Shown here in pieces: positions 13,291-26,747 of a stretch of 64,000 nt of DNA. The notes under the pieces are model-generated. The model saw only the letters and a list, made by a program, of their open reading frames with translations, searched no databases and was not told the DNA's origin. Both the position numbers and the translations under genes were made by a program. Every line of letters begins with the position of its first letter. Position 1 is the stretch's first letter. Source of the DNA: Unio delphinus (taxonomy: Eukaryota > Mollusca > Bivalvia > Unionida > Unionidae); the NCBI GenBank assembly GCA_029339505.1, contig JAQISU010000164.1, positions 1,612,001-1,676,000 of the forward strand, in the 5' to 3' direction.

Positions 13291-16200
13291 ACCATTCTCC
13301 AATCCCCACACTTATAGAATAATAAATAATTCAAAGAATAGGAACCATTCTCCAATCCCCACACTTATAGACCTAATAAATGATTCAAACAATAGGAACC
13401 ATTCTCCAAAACCCACACTTAAAGACCTAATAAATAATTCAAACAAGAAGAAGAATTTTCCAATCCCCACACTTATAGACCTAATAAATGATTTAAACAA
13501 TAGGAACCATTCTCCAATCCCCACACTTATAGACCTAATAAATAATTCAAACAATAGGATCCATTTTCCAATCCTCACACTTATAGACCTAATAAGTAAT
13601 TCAAACAATAGGAACCATTCTCCAATCCTCAGACTTATAGACCTAATAAATAATTTTAAAAATAGGAACCATTCTCCAATCCCCACACTTATAGACCTAA
13701 TAAATAATTCAAACAATAGGAACCATTCTCTAATCTCCACACTTATAGACTAATAAATAATTTAAACAATAGGAACCATTCTCCAATCCTCACACTTATA
13801 GACCTAATAAATAATTCAAACAATAAGAAGCATTCTCCAATCCCCACACATATAGACCTAATAAATATTTCAAACAATAGGAACCATTCTCCAATCCTCA
13901 CACTTATAGACCTAATAAATAATTCAAACAATAGGAACCATTCTCCTATCCCCACACAATAGACCTAATAAATATTTCAAACAATAGGAACCATTCTCCA
14001 ATCCCCACACTTATAGACCTAATAAATAATTCAAACAATACAAACCATTCTCCAATCCCCACACTTATAGACCTAATAAATATTTCAAACAATAGGAACC
14101 ATTCTCCAATCCCCACACTTATAGACCTAATAAATAATTCAAACAATAAGAAGCATTCTCCAATCCTCACACTTATAGTCCTAATACATGATTCAAACAA
14201 TGAGAAGCATTCTCCAATCCCCACACTTATAGACCTAATAAATAGTTCAAACAATAGGAACCATTCTCAAATCCCCACACTTATAGACCTAATAAATAAT
14301 TCAAACAATAGGAACTATTATCCAATCCCCACACTCATAGACTAATAAAAACTTCATACAATAGGAACCATTCTCCAATCCACACACTTATAGACCTATT
14401 AAATAATTCAAACAATAGGAACCATTCTCCAATCCCCACACTTATAGACCTAATAAATGATTCAAACAATAGGAACCATTCTCCAATCCCCACACTTATA
14501 GACCTAATAAATAATTCAAACAATAGGAACCATTCTCCAATCCCCACACTTATAGAATAATAAATAATTCAAACAATAGGAACCATTCTCCAATCCCCAC
14601 ACTTATAGACCTAATAAATGATTCAAACAATAGGAACCATTCTCCAAAACCCACACTTAAAGACCTAATAAATGATTGAAACAATAAGAAGCATTTTCCA
14701 ATCCCTACACTTATAGACCTAATAAATGATTTAAACAATAGGAACCATTCTCCAATCCCCACACTTATAGACCTAATAAATAATTCAAACAATAGGAACC
14801 ATTTTCCAATCCTCACACTTATAGACCTAATAAGTAATTCAAACCATAGGAACCATTCTCCAATCCTCAGACTTATAGACCTAAAAAATAATTCTAAAAA
14901 TAGGAACCATTCTCCAATCCCCACACTTATAGACCTAATAAATAATTCAAACAATAGGAACCATTCTCTAATCTCCACACTTATAGACTAATAAATAATT
15001 CAAACAATAGGAACCATTCTCCAATCCTCACACTTGTAGACCTAATAAATAATTTAAACAATAAGAAGCATTCTCCAATCCCCACACTTATAGACCTAAT
15101 AAATGATTCAAACAATAGGAACCATTCTCCAATCCCCACACTTATAGACCTAATAAATAATTCATACAATAGGAACCATTCTCCAATCCTCACACTTATA
15201 GACCTAATAAATGATTCAAAGAATAGGAACCATTCTCCAATCCCCACACTTATAGATCTAATAAATGATTCAAAGAATAGGAACCATTCTCCAATCCCCA
15301 CACTTATAGACCTAATAAATGATTCAAACAATAGGAACCATTCTCCAATCCCCACACTTGTAGACCAAATAAATAATTTGAACAATAAGAACTATTCTCC
15401 AATCCCCACACATATAGACCTAATAAATGATTCAAACAATAGGAACCATTCTCCAATTCCCACACTTATAGATCTAATAAATGATTCAAACAATAGGAAC
15501 CATTCTCCAATCCCCACACATATAGACCTAATAAATAATTCATACAATAGGAACCATTCTCCAATCCCCACACTTATAGACCTAATAAATAATTCTTACA
15601 ATTGGAACCATTCTCCAATCCCCACACTTATAGACCTAATAAATAAGTCAAACAATAGGAACCATTCTCCAATCCCCACACTTATAGAATAATAAGTAAT
15701 TCAAACAATAGGAACCATTCTCCAAAACCCAAACCTATAGACCTAATAAATAATTCAAACCATAAGAAGCATTTTCCAATCCCCACACTTATAGACCTAA
15801 TAAATGATTTAAACAATAGGAACCATTCTCCAATGCCCATACTTATATACCTAATAAATAATTCATACAATAGGAACCATTCTCCAATCCCCACACTTAT
15901 AGACCTAATAAATGATTCAAACAATAGGAACCATTCTCCAATCCCCACACTTATAGACCTAATAAATGATTCAAACAATAGGAACCATTCTTCAATCCTC
16001 ACACTTATAGACCTAATAAATAATTCAAACAATAAAAACCATTTTCCAATCCCCACACTTATAGACCTAATAAATGATTCAAACAATAGGAACCATTCTC
16101 CAATCCCCACACTTATAGAACTAATAAATAATTCAAACAATAAGAAGCATTCTCCAATCCTCACACTTATAGTCCTAATAAATGATTCAAACAATGAGAA

Positions 16201-17210
16201 GCATTCTCCAATCCCCACACTTATAGACCTAATAAATAATTCAAACAATAGGAACCATTCTCAAATCCCAACACTTAAAGACCTAATAAATAATTCAAAC
16301 AATAGGAACTATTATCCAATCCCAACACTTATAGACTAATAAAAACTTCATACAATAGGAACCATTCTCCAATCCACACACTTATAGACCTAATAAATAA
16401 TTCAAACAATAGGAATCATTCTCCAATCCCCACACTTATAGATCTAATAAATGATTCAAACAATAGGAACCATTCTCCAATCCTCAAACTTATAGACCTA
16501 ATAAATAATTCAAACAATAAGACCATTCTCCAATCCCCACACTTATAGACCTAATAAATGATTCAAACAATAGGAACCATTCTCCTATCCCCACACTTAT
16601 AGACCTAATAAATAATTCATACAATTGGAGCCATTCTCCTATCATCACACTTATAGACCTAATAAATAATTCAAACAATAGGAACCATTCTCCAATCCCC
16701 ACACTTATAGAATAATAAATAATTCAAACAATAGGAACCATTCTCCAATCCCCACACTTATAGACCTAATAAATGATTCAAACAATAGGGACCATTCTCC
16801 AAAACCCACACTTAAAGACCTAATAAATGATTCAAACAATAAGAAGCATTTTCCAATCCCCACATTTATAGACCTAATAAATGATTTAAACAATAGGAAC
16901 CATTCTCCAATCCCCACACTTATAGACCTAATAAATAATTCACACAATAGGAACCATTTTCCAATCCTCACACTTATAGACCTAATAAGTAATTCAAACA
17001 ATAGGAACCATTCTCCAATCCTCAGACTTATAGACCTAATAAATAATTCTAAAAAAAGGAACCATTCTCCAATCCCCACACTTATAGACCTAATAAAGAA
17101 TTCAAACAATAGGAACCATTCTCTAATCTCCACACTTATAGACTAATAAATAATTCAAACAATAGGAACCATTCTCCAATCCTAACACTTATAGACCTAA
17201 TAAATTATTC
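13291..17210. repeat. Higher-order repeat copy B within the 54-bp array
   Basis: This is the right-hand partner of the 8640-13290 block, nearly identical with a few substitutions. Part of it (about 16350-17150) recurs again near 18230-19030 at offset 1883, shown by the same unusual variants: a cattctcctatcatcacac unit, a gaataataa frameshift unit and an aagacctaataaatgattc unit. Confidence 0.7.
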
Positions 17211-18229
17211 AAACAATAAGAAGCATTCTCCAATCCCCACACTTATAGACCTAATAAATGATTCAAACAATAGGAACCATTCTCCAATCCCCACACTTAT
17301 AGAACTAATAAATAATTCAAACAATAAGAAGCATTCTCCAATCCTCACACTTATAGTCCTAATAAATGATTCAAACAATGAGAAGCATTCTCCAATCCCC
17401 ACACTTATAGACCTAATAAATAATTCAAACAATAGGAACCATTCTCAAATCCCAACACTTATAGACCTAATAAATAATTCAAACAATAATAACTATTATC
17501 CAATCCCAACACTTATAGACTAATAAAAACTTCATACAATAGGAACCATTCTCCAATCCACACACTTATAGACCTAATAAATAATTCAAACAATAGGAAT
17601 CATTCTCCAATCCCCACACTTATAGATTTAATAAATGATTCAAACAATAGGAACCATTCTCCAATCCTCAAACTTATAGACCTAATAAATAATTCAAACA
17701 ATAAGACCATTCTCCAATCCCCACACTTATAGACCTAATAAATGATTCAAACAATAGGATCCATTCTCCAATCCCCACACTTATAGACCTAATAAACAAT
17801 GCAAACAATAGGAACCATTCTCTAATCTCCACACTTATAGACTAATAAATAATTCAAACAATAGGAACCATTCTTCAATCCTCACACTTATAGACCTAAT
17901 AAATAATTCAAACAATAAAAACCATTTTCCAATCCCCACACTTATAGACCTAATAAATGATTCAAACAATAGGAACCATTCTCCAATCCCCACACTTATA
18001 GAACTAATAAATAATTCAAACAATAAGAAGCATTCTCCAATCCTCACACTTATAGTCCTAATAAATGATTCAAACAATGAGAAGCATTCTCCAATCCCCA
18101 CACTTATAGACCTAATAAATAATTCAAACAATAGGAACCATTCTCAAATCCCAACACTTATAGACCTAATAAATAATTCAAACAATAGGAACTATTATCC
18201 AATCCCAACACTTATAGACTAATAAAAAC

Positions 18230-19030
18230 TTCATACAATAGGAACCATTCTCCAATCCACACACTTATAGACCTAATAAATAATTCAAACAATAGGAATC
18301 ATTCTCCAATCCCCACACTTATAGATCTAATAAATGATTCAAACAATAGGAACCATTCTCCAATCCTCAAACTTATAGACCTAATAAATAATTCAAACAA
18401 TAAGACCATTCTCCAATCCCCACACTTATAGACCTAATAAATGATTCAAACAATAGGAACCATTCTCCTATCCCCACACTTATAGACCTAATAAATAATT
18501 CATACAATTGGAGCCATTCTCCTATCATCACACGTATAGACCTAACAAATAATTCAAACAATAGGAACCATTCTCCAATCCCCACACTTATAGAATAATA
18601 AATAATTCAAACAATAGGAACCATTCTCCAATCCCCACACTTATAGACCTAATAAATGATTCAAACAATAGGGACCATTCTCCAAAACCCACACTTAAAG
18701 ACCTAATAAATGATTCAAACAATAAGAAGCATTTTCCAATCCCCACATTTATAGACCTAATAAATGATTTTAACAATAGGAACCATTCTCCAATCCCCAC
18801 ACTTATAGACCTAATAAATAATTCACACAATAGGAACCATTTTCCAATCCTCACACTTATAGACCTAATAAGTAATTCAAACAATAGGAACCATTCTCCA
18901 ATCCTCAGACTTATAGACCTAATAAATAATTCTAAAAAAAGGAACCATTCTCCAATCCCCACACTTATAGACCTAATAAACATTTCAAACAATAGGAACC
19001 ATTCTCTAATCTCCACACTTATAGACTAAT
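18230..19030. repeat. Third partial higher-order copy within the 54-bp array
   Basis: Unit order and variants match 16350-17150 at an offset of 1883 bp, with private changes such as cacgtatagacctaacaaat. This is a younger or shorter duplication layered on the 4.68 kb one. Confidence 0.65.
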
Positions 19031-21505
19031 AAATAATTCAAACAATAGGAACCATTCTCCAATCCTCACACTTATAGACCTAATAAATGATTCAAACAAT
19101 AGGAACCATTCTCCAATCCCCACACTTATAGACCTAATAAATAATTCAAACAATAGGAACCATTCTCCAATCCTCACACTTATAGACCTAATAAATGATT
19201 TAAACAATAGGAACCATTCTCCAATCCCCACACTTATAGACCTAATAAATGATTCAAACAATAGGAACCATTCTCCAATCCCCACACTTGTAGACCTAAT
19301 AAATAATTCAAACAATAAGAACTATTCTCCAATCCCCACACATATAGACCTAATAAATGATTCAAACAATAGGAACCATTCTCCAATCCCCACACTTATA
19401 GATCTAATAAATTATTCAAAGACTAGGAACTATTCTCCAATCCCCACACTTATAGACCTAATAAATGATTAAAACAATAGGAACCATTCTCCAATCCCAA
19501 AACTTGTAGACCAAATAAATAATTCAAACAATAAGAACTATTCTCCAATCCCCACACATATAGACCTAATAAATGATTCAAACAATAGGAACCATTATCC
19601 AATCCCCACACTTATAGATCTAATAAATGATTCAAACAATAGGAACCATTCTTCAATCCTCACACTTATAGACCTAATAAATGATTCAAACAATAAGACC
19701 ATTCTCCAATCCCCTCACTTATAGACCAAATAAATGATTCAAACAAAAGGAACCATTCTCCAATCCCAACACTTAAAGACCTAGTAAATAATTCATACAA
19801 TAGGAACCATTCTCCAATCCCCACACTTATAGACTTAATAAATGATTCAAAGAATAGGAACCATTCTCCAATCCCCACACTTATAGACCTAATAAATAAT
19901 TCATACAATTGGAACCATTCTCCAATCCCCACACTTATAGACCTAATAAATAAGTCAAACAATAGGAACCATTCTCCAATCCCCACACTTATAGAATAAT
20001 AAGTAATTCAAACAATAGGAACCATTCTCCAAAACCCACACCTATAGACCTAAGAAATTATTCAAACAATAAGAAGCATTTTCCAATCCCCACACTTATA
20101 GACCTAATAAATGATTTAAACAATAGGAACCATTCTCCAATCCCCATACTTATATACCTAATAAATAATTCATACAATAGGAACCATTCTCCAATCCCCA
20201 CACTTATAGACCTAATAAATGATTCAAACAATAGGAACCATTCTCCAATCCCCACACTTATAGACCTAATAAATGATTAAAACAATAGGAACCATTCTTC
20301 AATCCTCACACTTATAGACCTAATAAATAATTCAAACATTAAAAGCCATTTTCCAATCCCCACACTTATAGACCTAATAAATGATTCAAACAATAGGAAC
20401 CATTCTCCAATCCCCACACTTATAGACCTAATAAATAATTCAAAAAATAGGAACCATTCTCCAATCCCCACATTTATAGACCTAAAAATGATTAAAAAAT
20501 CGGAACCATTCTCCAATCCCCACACTTATAGACCTAATAAATGATTCAAACAATAAGAACCATTCTCCAATCCCCACACTTATAGACCTAATAAATGATT
20601 CAAACAATTGGAACCATTCTCCAATCCCCACACTTATAGACTTAATAAATAATTCAAACAATAAGAACCATTCTCCAATCCCCACACTTATAGACCTAAT
20701 AAATGATTCAAACAATAGGAACCATTCTCCAATCCCCACACTTATAGACCTAATAAATAATTCAAACAATAGGAACCATTCTCCAATCTCCACACTTATA
20801 GACTAATAAATAATTCAAACAATAGGAACCATTCTCCAATCCTCACACTTATAGACCTAATAAATAAGTCAAACAATAGGAACCATTCTCCAATCCCCAC
20901 ACTTATAGACTAATAAATAATTCAAACAATAGGAACCATTCTCCAATCCCCACGCTTGTAGACTAATAAATAATTCAAACAATAGGAACCATTCTCCTAA
21001 AACCACACTTATAGACCTAATAAATAATTCAAACAATAGGAACCATTCTCCTAAAACCACACTTATAGACCTAATAAATAATTCAAACAATAAGAAGCAT
21101 TTTCCAATCCCCCACACTTATAGACCTAATAAATGATTCAAACAATAGGAACCATTCTCCAATCCCCACACTTATAGACCTAATAAATAATTCATAGAAT
21201 AGGAACCATTCTCCAATCCCCACACTTATAGACCTAATAAATGATTCAAACAATAGGAACCATTCTTCAATCCTCACTTATAGACCTAATAAATAATTCT
21301 AAAAATAGGAACCATTCTCCATTCCCCACACTTATAGACCTAATAAATAATTCAAACAATAGGAGCCATTTTCAAATCCCTAAATTAATAAACCAAATGA
21401 ACAATAAGAATAGTATGATCTATTCTCCTTTCCTAGATTCATAAACTTAATAAACAATAAAAACATTCTCCAATCCCCACATTTATAAACCTAATGAACA
21501 ATTAC

Positions 21506-21576
21506 TGCTCTGGTGGCCTAAGTGGTAGAGCATGCCCCTCAGATGCAAAAGATTGCAGGTTCGAACCCAGAGATCA
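21506..21576 (+). mobile_element. tRNA-like SINE head (third type) at the end of the 54-bp array
   Basis: The sequence tgctctggtggcctaagtgg tagagcatg resembles box A, and gcaggttcgaacccagagat resembles box B with a partial acceptor pairing (GCTCTGG with CCAGAG). It abuts the last degenerate unit of the minisatellite and is followed directly by a 31-bp tandem repeat. It could instead be a tRNA pseudogene. Confidence 0.5.
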
Positions 21577-21748
21577 CAATAATCAGAATGTTGGGATGTT
21601 ATGATAAAAATAATCAGATTATTGGGCTGTTTACATACGAATAATCAGACTATTGGGCTGTTTACATACAAATATTCATAATATTGGGGTGTTGTGATAA
21701 GAATAATCAAAATACTGGGCTGTTGTAATTAGAATAATTAGAATATAG
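21577..21748. repeat. 31-bp tandem repeat
   Basis: About five units of aataatcagattattgggct gtttacatac with substitutions, between two SINE-like elements. Confidence 0.75.
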
Positions 21749-21749
21749 G

Positions 21750-22040
21750 GCTGTTTAGAGTGTTTGCCGTGGAAGCAGGAGGTCATGGGTTCGTTCCCCG
21801 GCCAAATCATACCAAAGACTTACAAAATTGGTACTAACAGCTGCCTCGCATTGCGCTAAGCATTAAGAGGTTAATCAGGATAATGTGACTGGGTGTGACA
21901 TCATGCTACATGTCTGAGGCATGATGCCCCAGTGCTAGACATCACTCTAAACTGCCTCACTGCAGACGTTGTAGCGATATGACTGAAAAATTGTTAAGCT
22001 ATGCTAAAAATCCAAATCAAACAAACAAACAAACAAAAAA
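21750..22040 (+). mobile_element. tRNA-derived SINE, family 2, copy 1
   Basis: It holds a partial head with box B (ggtcatgggttcgttccccg), a core with cataccaaagacttacaaaa and gctgcctcgcattgcgctaa, then gataatgtgactgggtgtga, a 3' segment gcgatatgactgaaaaattg, and a (CAAA)n tail at about 22018-22038. The core is shared with the copy at 47488. The 5' third of the head is degraded. Confidence 0.8.
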
Positions 22041-22194
22041 CTGGGAATTCAGAAGATCCGAAAATTATGTTTCTTTTAATCACAGCTTTAGCACAGACAG
22101 TCCTAAGGTATTGCTGATGATGGTTTGAAAAACTAAACATCTCACCTACTAATTTAAATCTCTCACAGAAACTTTACAGAGGTACCTTTGGCTA

Positions 22195-23690
22195 TTTTTC
22201 ACTCCTTTGATCATAAACCAGAAGAGTTTTTGGGATGGTATGTTGTCCATTATTTATTGTCCAACAATCTGTTATCTTAAGTTTGTTATCGCTTCTCATC
22301 CTAAACAACTTAAAGGATTGACATGAAACTGTACACACCCACATACACATTTATCCCATAATCTAGTTAGCCCTTGGTACTGCATGTACATCCAACATGG
22401 TCACCACAGTAGCCATATTGAAAACCTTGTTACCACTGGATGGTGATATCAACTTAAAGACTTATTATGATGTCTTGTTGGTCCAGAGTAAAAATCCTGC
22501 TGATCTGATTTCCAACATGGCCCACATGGCAGCCATTTTAAAAATCATCTTAACACAATTCCTCTTAAATAGAATGTTATATTAACTTGGGACATTCACC
22601 AAAAGATTTCTTGTGATGTCCAGTTGGTCATAGATGAACATGGTGTCAGTGTGACATCCAAAATAGCCAACACACATTTGCCATGTTGAAAGTCTTGTTA
22701 TTGCTACATCACATGAAATTTTGGTCCTTTGAACATGAGGTTTTCATTAACTATCTGACATCCAATATGGCTGCCAATGCATCCTTTTTGAAAGTCCTGT
22801 CAATGCTACTACTTCTGAAAGGAAAGGCAAAATGGACATGAATTTTACATAAAGGCATTTTTTATGCTTAGTTAGTCCTAAATGAATATTTTGCTGATCT
22901 GTTGACTAATATGACTGCTGCATTGGCCAGCCTGAAAATGTTGTCACTACTTTTCCTGAACGAATTTTCACAACAGCATAAGGTTTTCAATAAAAGACTT
23001 TCTATAATGTTTTGTTGATTCTGAATAAAAATAATGGTGCTGATGTGAGGTCTAATAATGCTGCCACAGTGGCCAGATTGAATATTTATTTATCATTACT
23101 ACTAAATGAATTGTCATATCAGCATATGATTTTCCCTAAAACACTTCTAATAATGTTTTGTTAATTAAAAATTAACTTTGGTCTGACCTTTTAATAATTG
23201 GCCATGTTGAAAATCTTATCACTACTCCTTTTCAATGGAAAGTCATTTTGACATGGAGTTTTACATCAGAAGAGTTCTTGCGGTGTCTACTTGATCCTAA
23301 ATGCAAATGACTAACCCACAATATATGGCTGCCTTGATGGCTATCTTGAAAATGCTGTTATCTCTTGTCCTCTCAAATATATGGCTATATCAACAATGGG
23401 TTTTTACCAGTTGACTTGTTATAACACGTAGTGGGTTCTCAGTGAAACTGTTCATACAACCAATATGGTTGCCATGATCACTGTTATGAAAATCTTACTG
23501 TCACTACTCTCCTGGAATTGGCAACCATTATGACATGGGGTTTTGACTAAAAGACATCTGAGTATGTATATAGTTTTCTTTTAAGTGAAAATGGTACCAG
23601 TTTGACTTCCAATATATCACCACAGCAGCTAATTTGAAAAACTTGTTATTGCTGAATACCAGAGATGATTGCAGCAAACAACAGTTACAA
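22195..23690. repeat. Decayed dispersed/tandem repeat with CCAATATGGC motifs
   Basis: About eight diverged units of roughly 190 bp. The common order is: CATCCAATATGG, CCATnTTGAAAATCTTGTTA, TACTnCTCCTnAATGnATG, CATGnGGTTTTCACCAAAAG, ACTTCTTATGATGTnTTGTT, GGTCCTAAATGAAAATGGTG. Related sequence occurs at 36060-36330, 37690-38215 and 42893-43230. No function is evident. Confidence 0.65.
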
Positions 23691-24019
23691 AGGAGAAATA
23701 ATCTTGTCTTGAATCCCAGGAAATTCCTTTCACCCAGTACAGCATTAATCTCTTTGAGAGACTCTTGTTTACATGTATTGTAAACTTGGACACATTTGGA
23801 GTTTTCAGTAGTTAATGGCCTAAAGGTAATGACATTTTTATACCAGTCTCACAGTTTCTGCAATGAGAAAAGATGATTTCTGTATTTAAAAAATAACCTG
23901 TACTATGTCTAACAAACATTTTATTTTATATCTTGACATTCTGAAATGACCACACTTACGTAAAAGAAGTTAATTGGTTTCACAAGTATTGAATGTAAAC
24001 CTTTTCTTTCTTTTGACAG

Positions 24020-24162
24020 AGTCCAGGGTGTCCGGAACAGCTTTAACAGATGAGAAATTTGAAGGATGCATGCGTGATTTACGAATAGGAAATCAACTTG
24101 TAGACTGGTTTTCACTTAAATCTGACTCTCAGATATATAAAACTGCCTGTCCTACCACTTAG
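24020..24162 (+). CDS. Laminin alpha-like gene, terminal coding exon (end of LG domain and stop)
   Basis: After a ttttgacag acceptor the exon reads SRVSGTALTDEKFEGCMRDL and then IGNQLVDWF, ending ACPTT before TAG at 24160-24162. The FxGCxRDLxI motif and a final Cys-Pro a few residues before the C-terminus are the hallmark of the last strand and disulfide of a laminin G domain; many laminin alpha chains end this way. It begins with the two bases that complete a split GAG codon from the intended phase of the 5694 exon, so the three exons belong to one transcript on the plus strand. With 44, about 72 and 47 residues they cover nearly a full LG domain. The intron before it is 18.1 kb and contains the giant minisatellite. 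No further coding exon is visible after it. Confidence 0.8.
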
Positions 24163-25190
24163 ACTAGTTCTAGTAATGTTACCACCCATTGTGAGGAAAG
24201 CTGACTGGTTGTGCATATATCCTGTTTTGAAGCTATGCTCACTTCAGAAGAAAACTGCCTCTGATGGGAACATTGTTTCCAGTTAGCTTGTGTGTTTCCA
24301 AGATGGGTTGTTTGCAGCTGCAGCAACAGTTCAAACTGTTCAAAATCATTTACATAATGGAGACTTTCTGGCTATCTTTAAACAGGCTTATATCACATTT
24401 CACTTTACCGACAAATCAGGCATTGAGAACTCTAAAACGCTACAGTATTTTTAAGTTGTATTTATGAAAGCAAAAAGAAAAATCACTAATGTTATTAATT
24501 TTGTTATGACTAGTAAATACTGAATGAGAAGTGTCAGAAAGTCGTAAAAGATGAAAATGGTTCAAATAGTTTTACCCATTGTAAAGATTACTGCCTGTTT
24601 GTGCATATGGTCTTTATAGAAGCAACACTTACTTCAGAAGAAAGCTCCCACTTAAATGAACATTGTTTCAAGTGGCCTTGCACATTTCCAAGACAGATTG
24701 TGCCCATCTAGCACAACACTTGCAACAGCCTGAAATAGTTTATGCTGATTTGCATTTCATCATGTTAATGAATAAGGCATTACAAACTGCCAAATTCTAC
24801 TACATATTTGAATTGTTTTTTTTAATGAAAAAAGCTGCATATATTTTTAAGAAGTTTTATGAGGTCACATCTAAGAAATTCAGAAGATCATGTCAACTTT
24901 TATTTAATGACAAATTATTTTAAATCCACAAAACATGGTCTGCAAATTATTGCCTGATTCTATGATGTGGTTTGTACTAAAATATGCACCTGTACACATA
25001 TCAGTTATGGTTCCAGAAATTGATTTCACTTGAGAATATGTATTTAAATAATTAACCAGCTTGTTAAAAATACTCTTTTTTAATTTTAATTTTAAGTCTG
25101 ATATTTGTTTGAAAATTTGTATGCAGATACGAAAACAGAATTTTAGACTGTTCATTGTAAATTTAAGCATGACCTATTGTAAAAAATAAA
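24163..25190 (+). other. Probable 3' UTR of the laminin-like gene, with an internal repeated block
   Basis: AT-rich sequence follows the stop without convincing coding potential. Candidate AATAAA-type signals lie around 25176-25190. Two diverged copies of one block are visible, at about 24175-24400 and 24560-24780. They share cccattgt, ctg.ttgtgcatat, acttcagaagaaa, gaacattgttt and tttccaaga in the same order. The true transcript end cannot be placed from sequence alone. Confidence 0.4.
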
Positions 25191-25204
25191 ATAAGAGTCT
25201 TTGC

Positions 25205-25625
25205 AACTGGGCTGTCATCTTGCTATCATGACAGCAGATGTATCACCAAATACAAACAGAAGCAAGTCCATGTGATCAGGCTGGAATCCTGACAATGGGT
25301 GTATCACCAAATACAAACAGAAGCAAGTCCAAGTGATCAGGCTGCTGCCTTGACAATGGGTGCATCATGATTTACAACATTACTCAGTCAATGTGATTGA
25401 GTAGCTATCCTGATAATGGGTGTAACACTAAATACAAACAGAAGCAAGTCGATGTGATCAGGCTTGACAATGGGTGTATCACCAAATGCAAATATTATTC
25501 AGTGTTTGTGACTGAGTAGCTAACCTGATAATGGGTTTTTGCACCAAATACAAACAGGAGCCAGGCTGTGCAATTAGGCATCTATCCTGATAATGGGTGT
25601 ATCATCAAATACAGACAAGAACATC
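25205..25625. repeat. About 60-bp tandem array (7 units)
   Basis: Units share gacaatgggtgtatcaccaa atacaaacagaagcaagtcc and tgtgatcaggctg. Later units switch to the variants attcagt and ctgagtagctatcctgata. Confidence 0.8.
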
Positions 25626-25779
25626 AGTTGTTGTAGTCTTCAGGACCATTATTACTGTTATTTTTAAGAAGAGGTTCATTTAGACTACCACATATTTTTC
25701 ATCAAAGATTGCCATGAATACCAGGGTAGTGGCATGATTGCCTACTATCATTGGCCACATACACTTAAAATAGATCTTT

Positions 25780-26000
25780 ATCATGTACCTCAATTATAAA
25801 ATGTGTCAGTGCATTGCCATGTAGACTGGTAAGAACCTCAATTATAAAAAGTGTCAGTGCTTTGCCATGTAGACTGGTATGAACCTCAGTTATGAAAGGT
25901 GTCAGTGTATTGCCATGTAGACTGGTATGAACATTAGTAATGAGTGTATGAACGTTGTCAGTGATTATCATGTGAGTGACATGTAGACTGGTACGAACCT
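25780..26000. repeat. 48-bp tandem array (4-5 units)
   Basis: Units contain aacctcaattataaaaagtg tcagtgctttgccatgtagactggtatg. The long antisense frame across it reflects the 16-codon period. Confidence 0.8.
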
Positions 26001-26747
26001 CACTTAAGAAAGATATGAGTAGAGACATATCACTCACAGTTTTTAGCAACACATGGAATTAATTTTCATGTATCAGAACAAAATCCAGGAAGGACTGATC
26101 ACAGTGATGGTGATAAATCAATAGTTTCCCATGGGAACTGTTTAATTATGGATCAACATGACACTGCAAAAAGCTGTCAAAATGAAGGCTGGAAGTTGTG
26201 AATATAGAATGACATAAAAATGTTATGCTTGGACAAGGGTGATATATAGCATTGATAAATAGATTGATGTTACGTGTTATTGATCTGATAATGAAAAGAC
26301 TTAAAACAATTCACTTCAGATTTAGCAAACAGCTATATGAACAAGATATACTTCATGACAGTCAAGCTACTTCAACTCCATATGTTTAGTATCATGTCCA
26401 GTTTTATAGATGAGATGATAGCTGTTGATGGTAAACATGGAATGAGCTTTTTGTGATTTGCTGGTACTTTTAATTTTAATGCATAGTTGACAATTACACT
26501 CACATTTCTAATGCTGAACGTTTTTGTATTTTGCAACATGCTGAAGAAAAAGAATGCATATTTTTCAGAGAAATATGAAATGGTTTTTCAGTTATATCAC
26601 CTTATTCAGGATTTCATTGATACATATTTAAATGCATTGTACATAATTAATCTTTTTAAACTCTAATCATCTTCATTTAATGTCACATACATATTAGGAC
26701 ATCTAATGTGGATTATTTTTAATTTTAGTCCATCTAGCACACAAATT

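Larger units (their letters stand above)
6722..21505. repeat. Giant 54-bp minisatellite array (about 270 units)
   Basis: Tandem copies of a 54-bp unit. Its parts in order are cattctccaatccccacac, ttatagacctaataaataat, and tcaaacaataggaac (with small variants). The unit is a multiple of three and lacks stops in one frame on each strand. The plus strand therefore reads an 18-residue repeat (core SPIPTLIDLINNSNN) and the minus strand another (core LFIRSISVGIGEWFL). The open stretches reach 474 codons (6995-8419, plus) and 188 codons (minus). Single-base losses in some units, such as atagaataataa for atagacctaataa, shift the frame. Edge units near 6722-7050 and 21365-21505 are strongly diverged, while the interior is homogeneous. 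It lies inside an intron, so a coding role is unlikely. Confidence 0.95.
5910..24019 (+). other. 18.1 kb laminin-gene intron hosting repeats
   Basis: The intron runs from the gttagt donor after 5909 to the ttttgacag acceptor ending at 24019. In order it contains a 31-bp tandem repeat near 6165-6270, the 54-bp minisatellite, a tRNA-like SINE head, a 31-bp tandem repeat, a second SINE and about 1.5 kb of a decayed dispersed repeat. Most of its length is the minisatellite. Confidence 0.65.

Noticed and set aside
7048..21277. Many minus-strand ORFs of 60-188 codons (FIRSISVGIGEWF repeats)
   Set aside because: They are the other strand of the same minisatellite, each bounded by one-base changes in units.
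6722..21505. CRISPR-like array
   Set aside because: Units are contiguous with no unique spacers, and the genome is eukaryotic.
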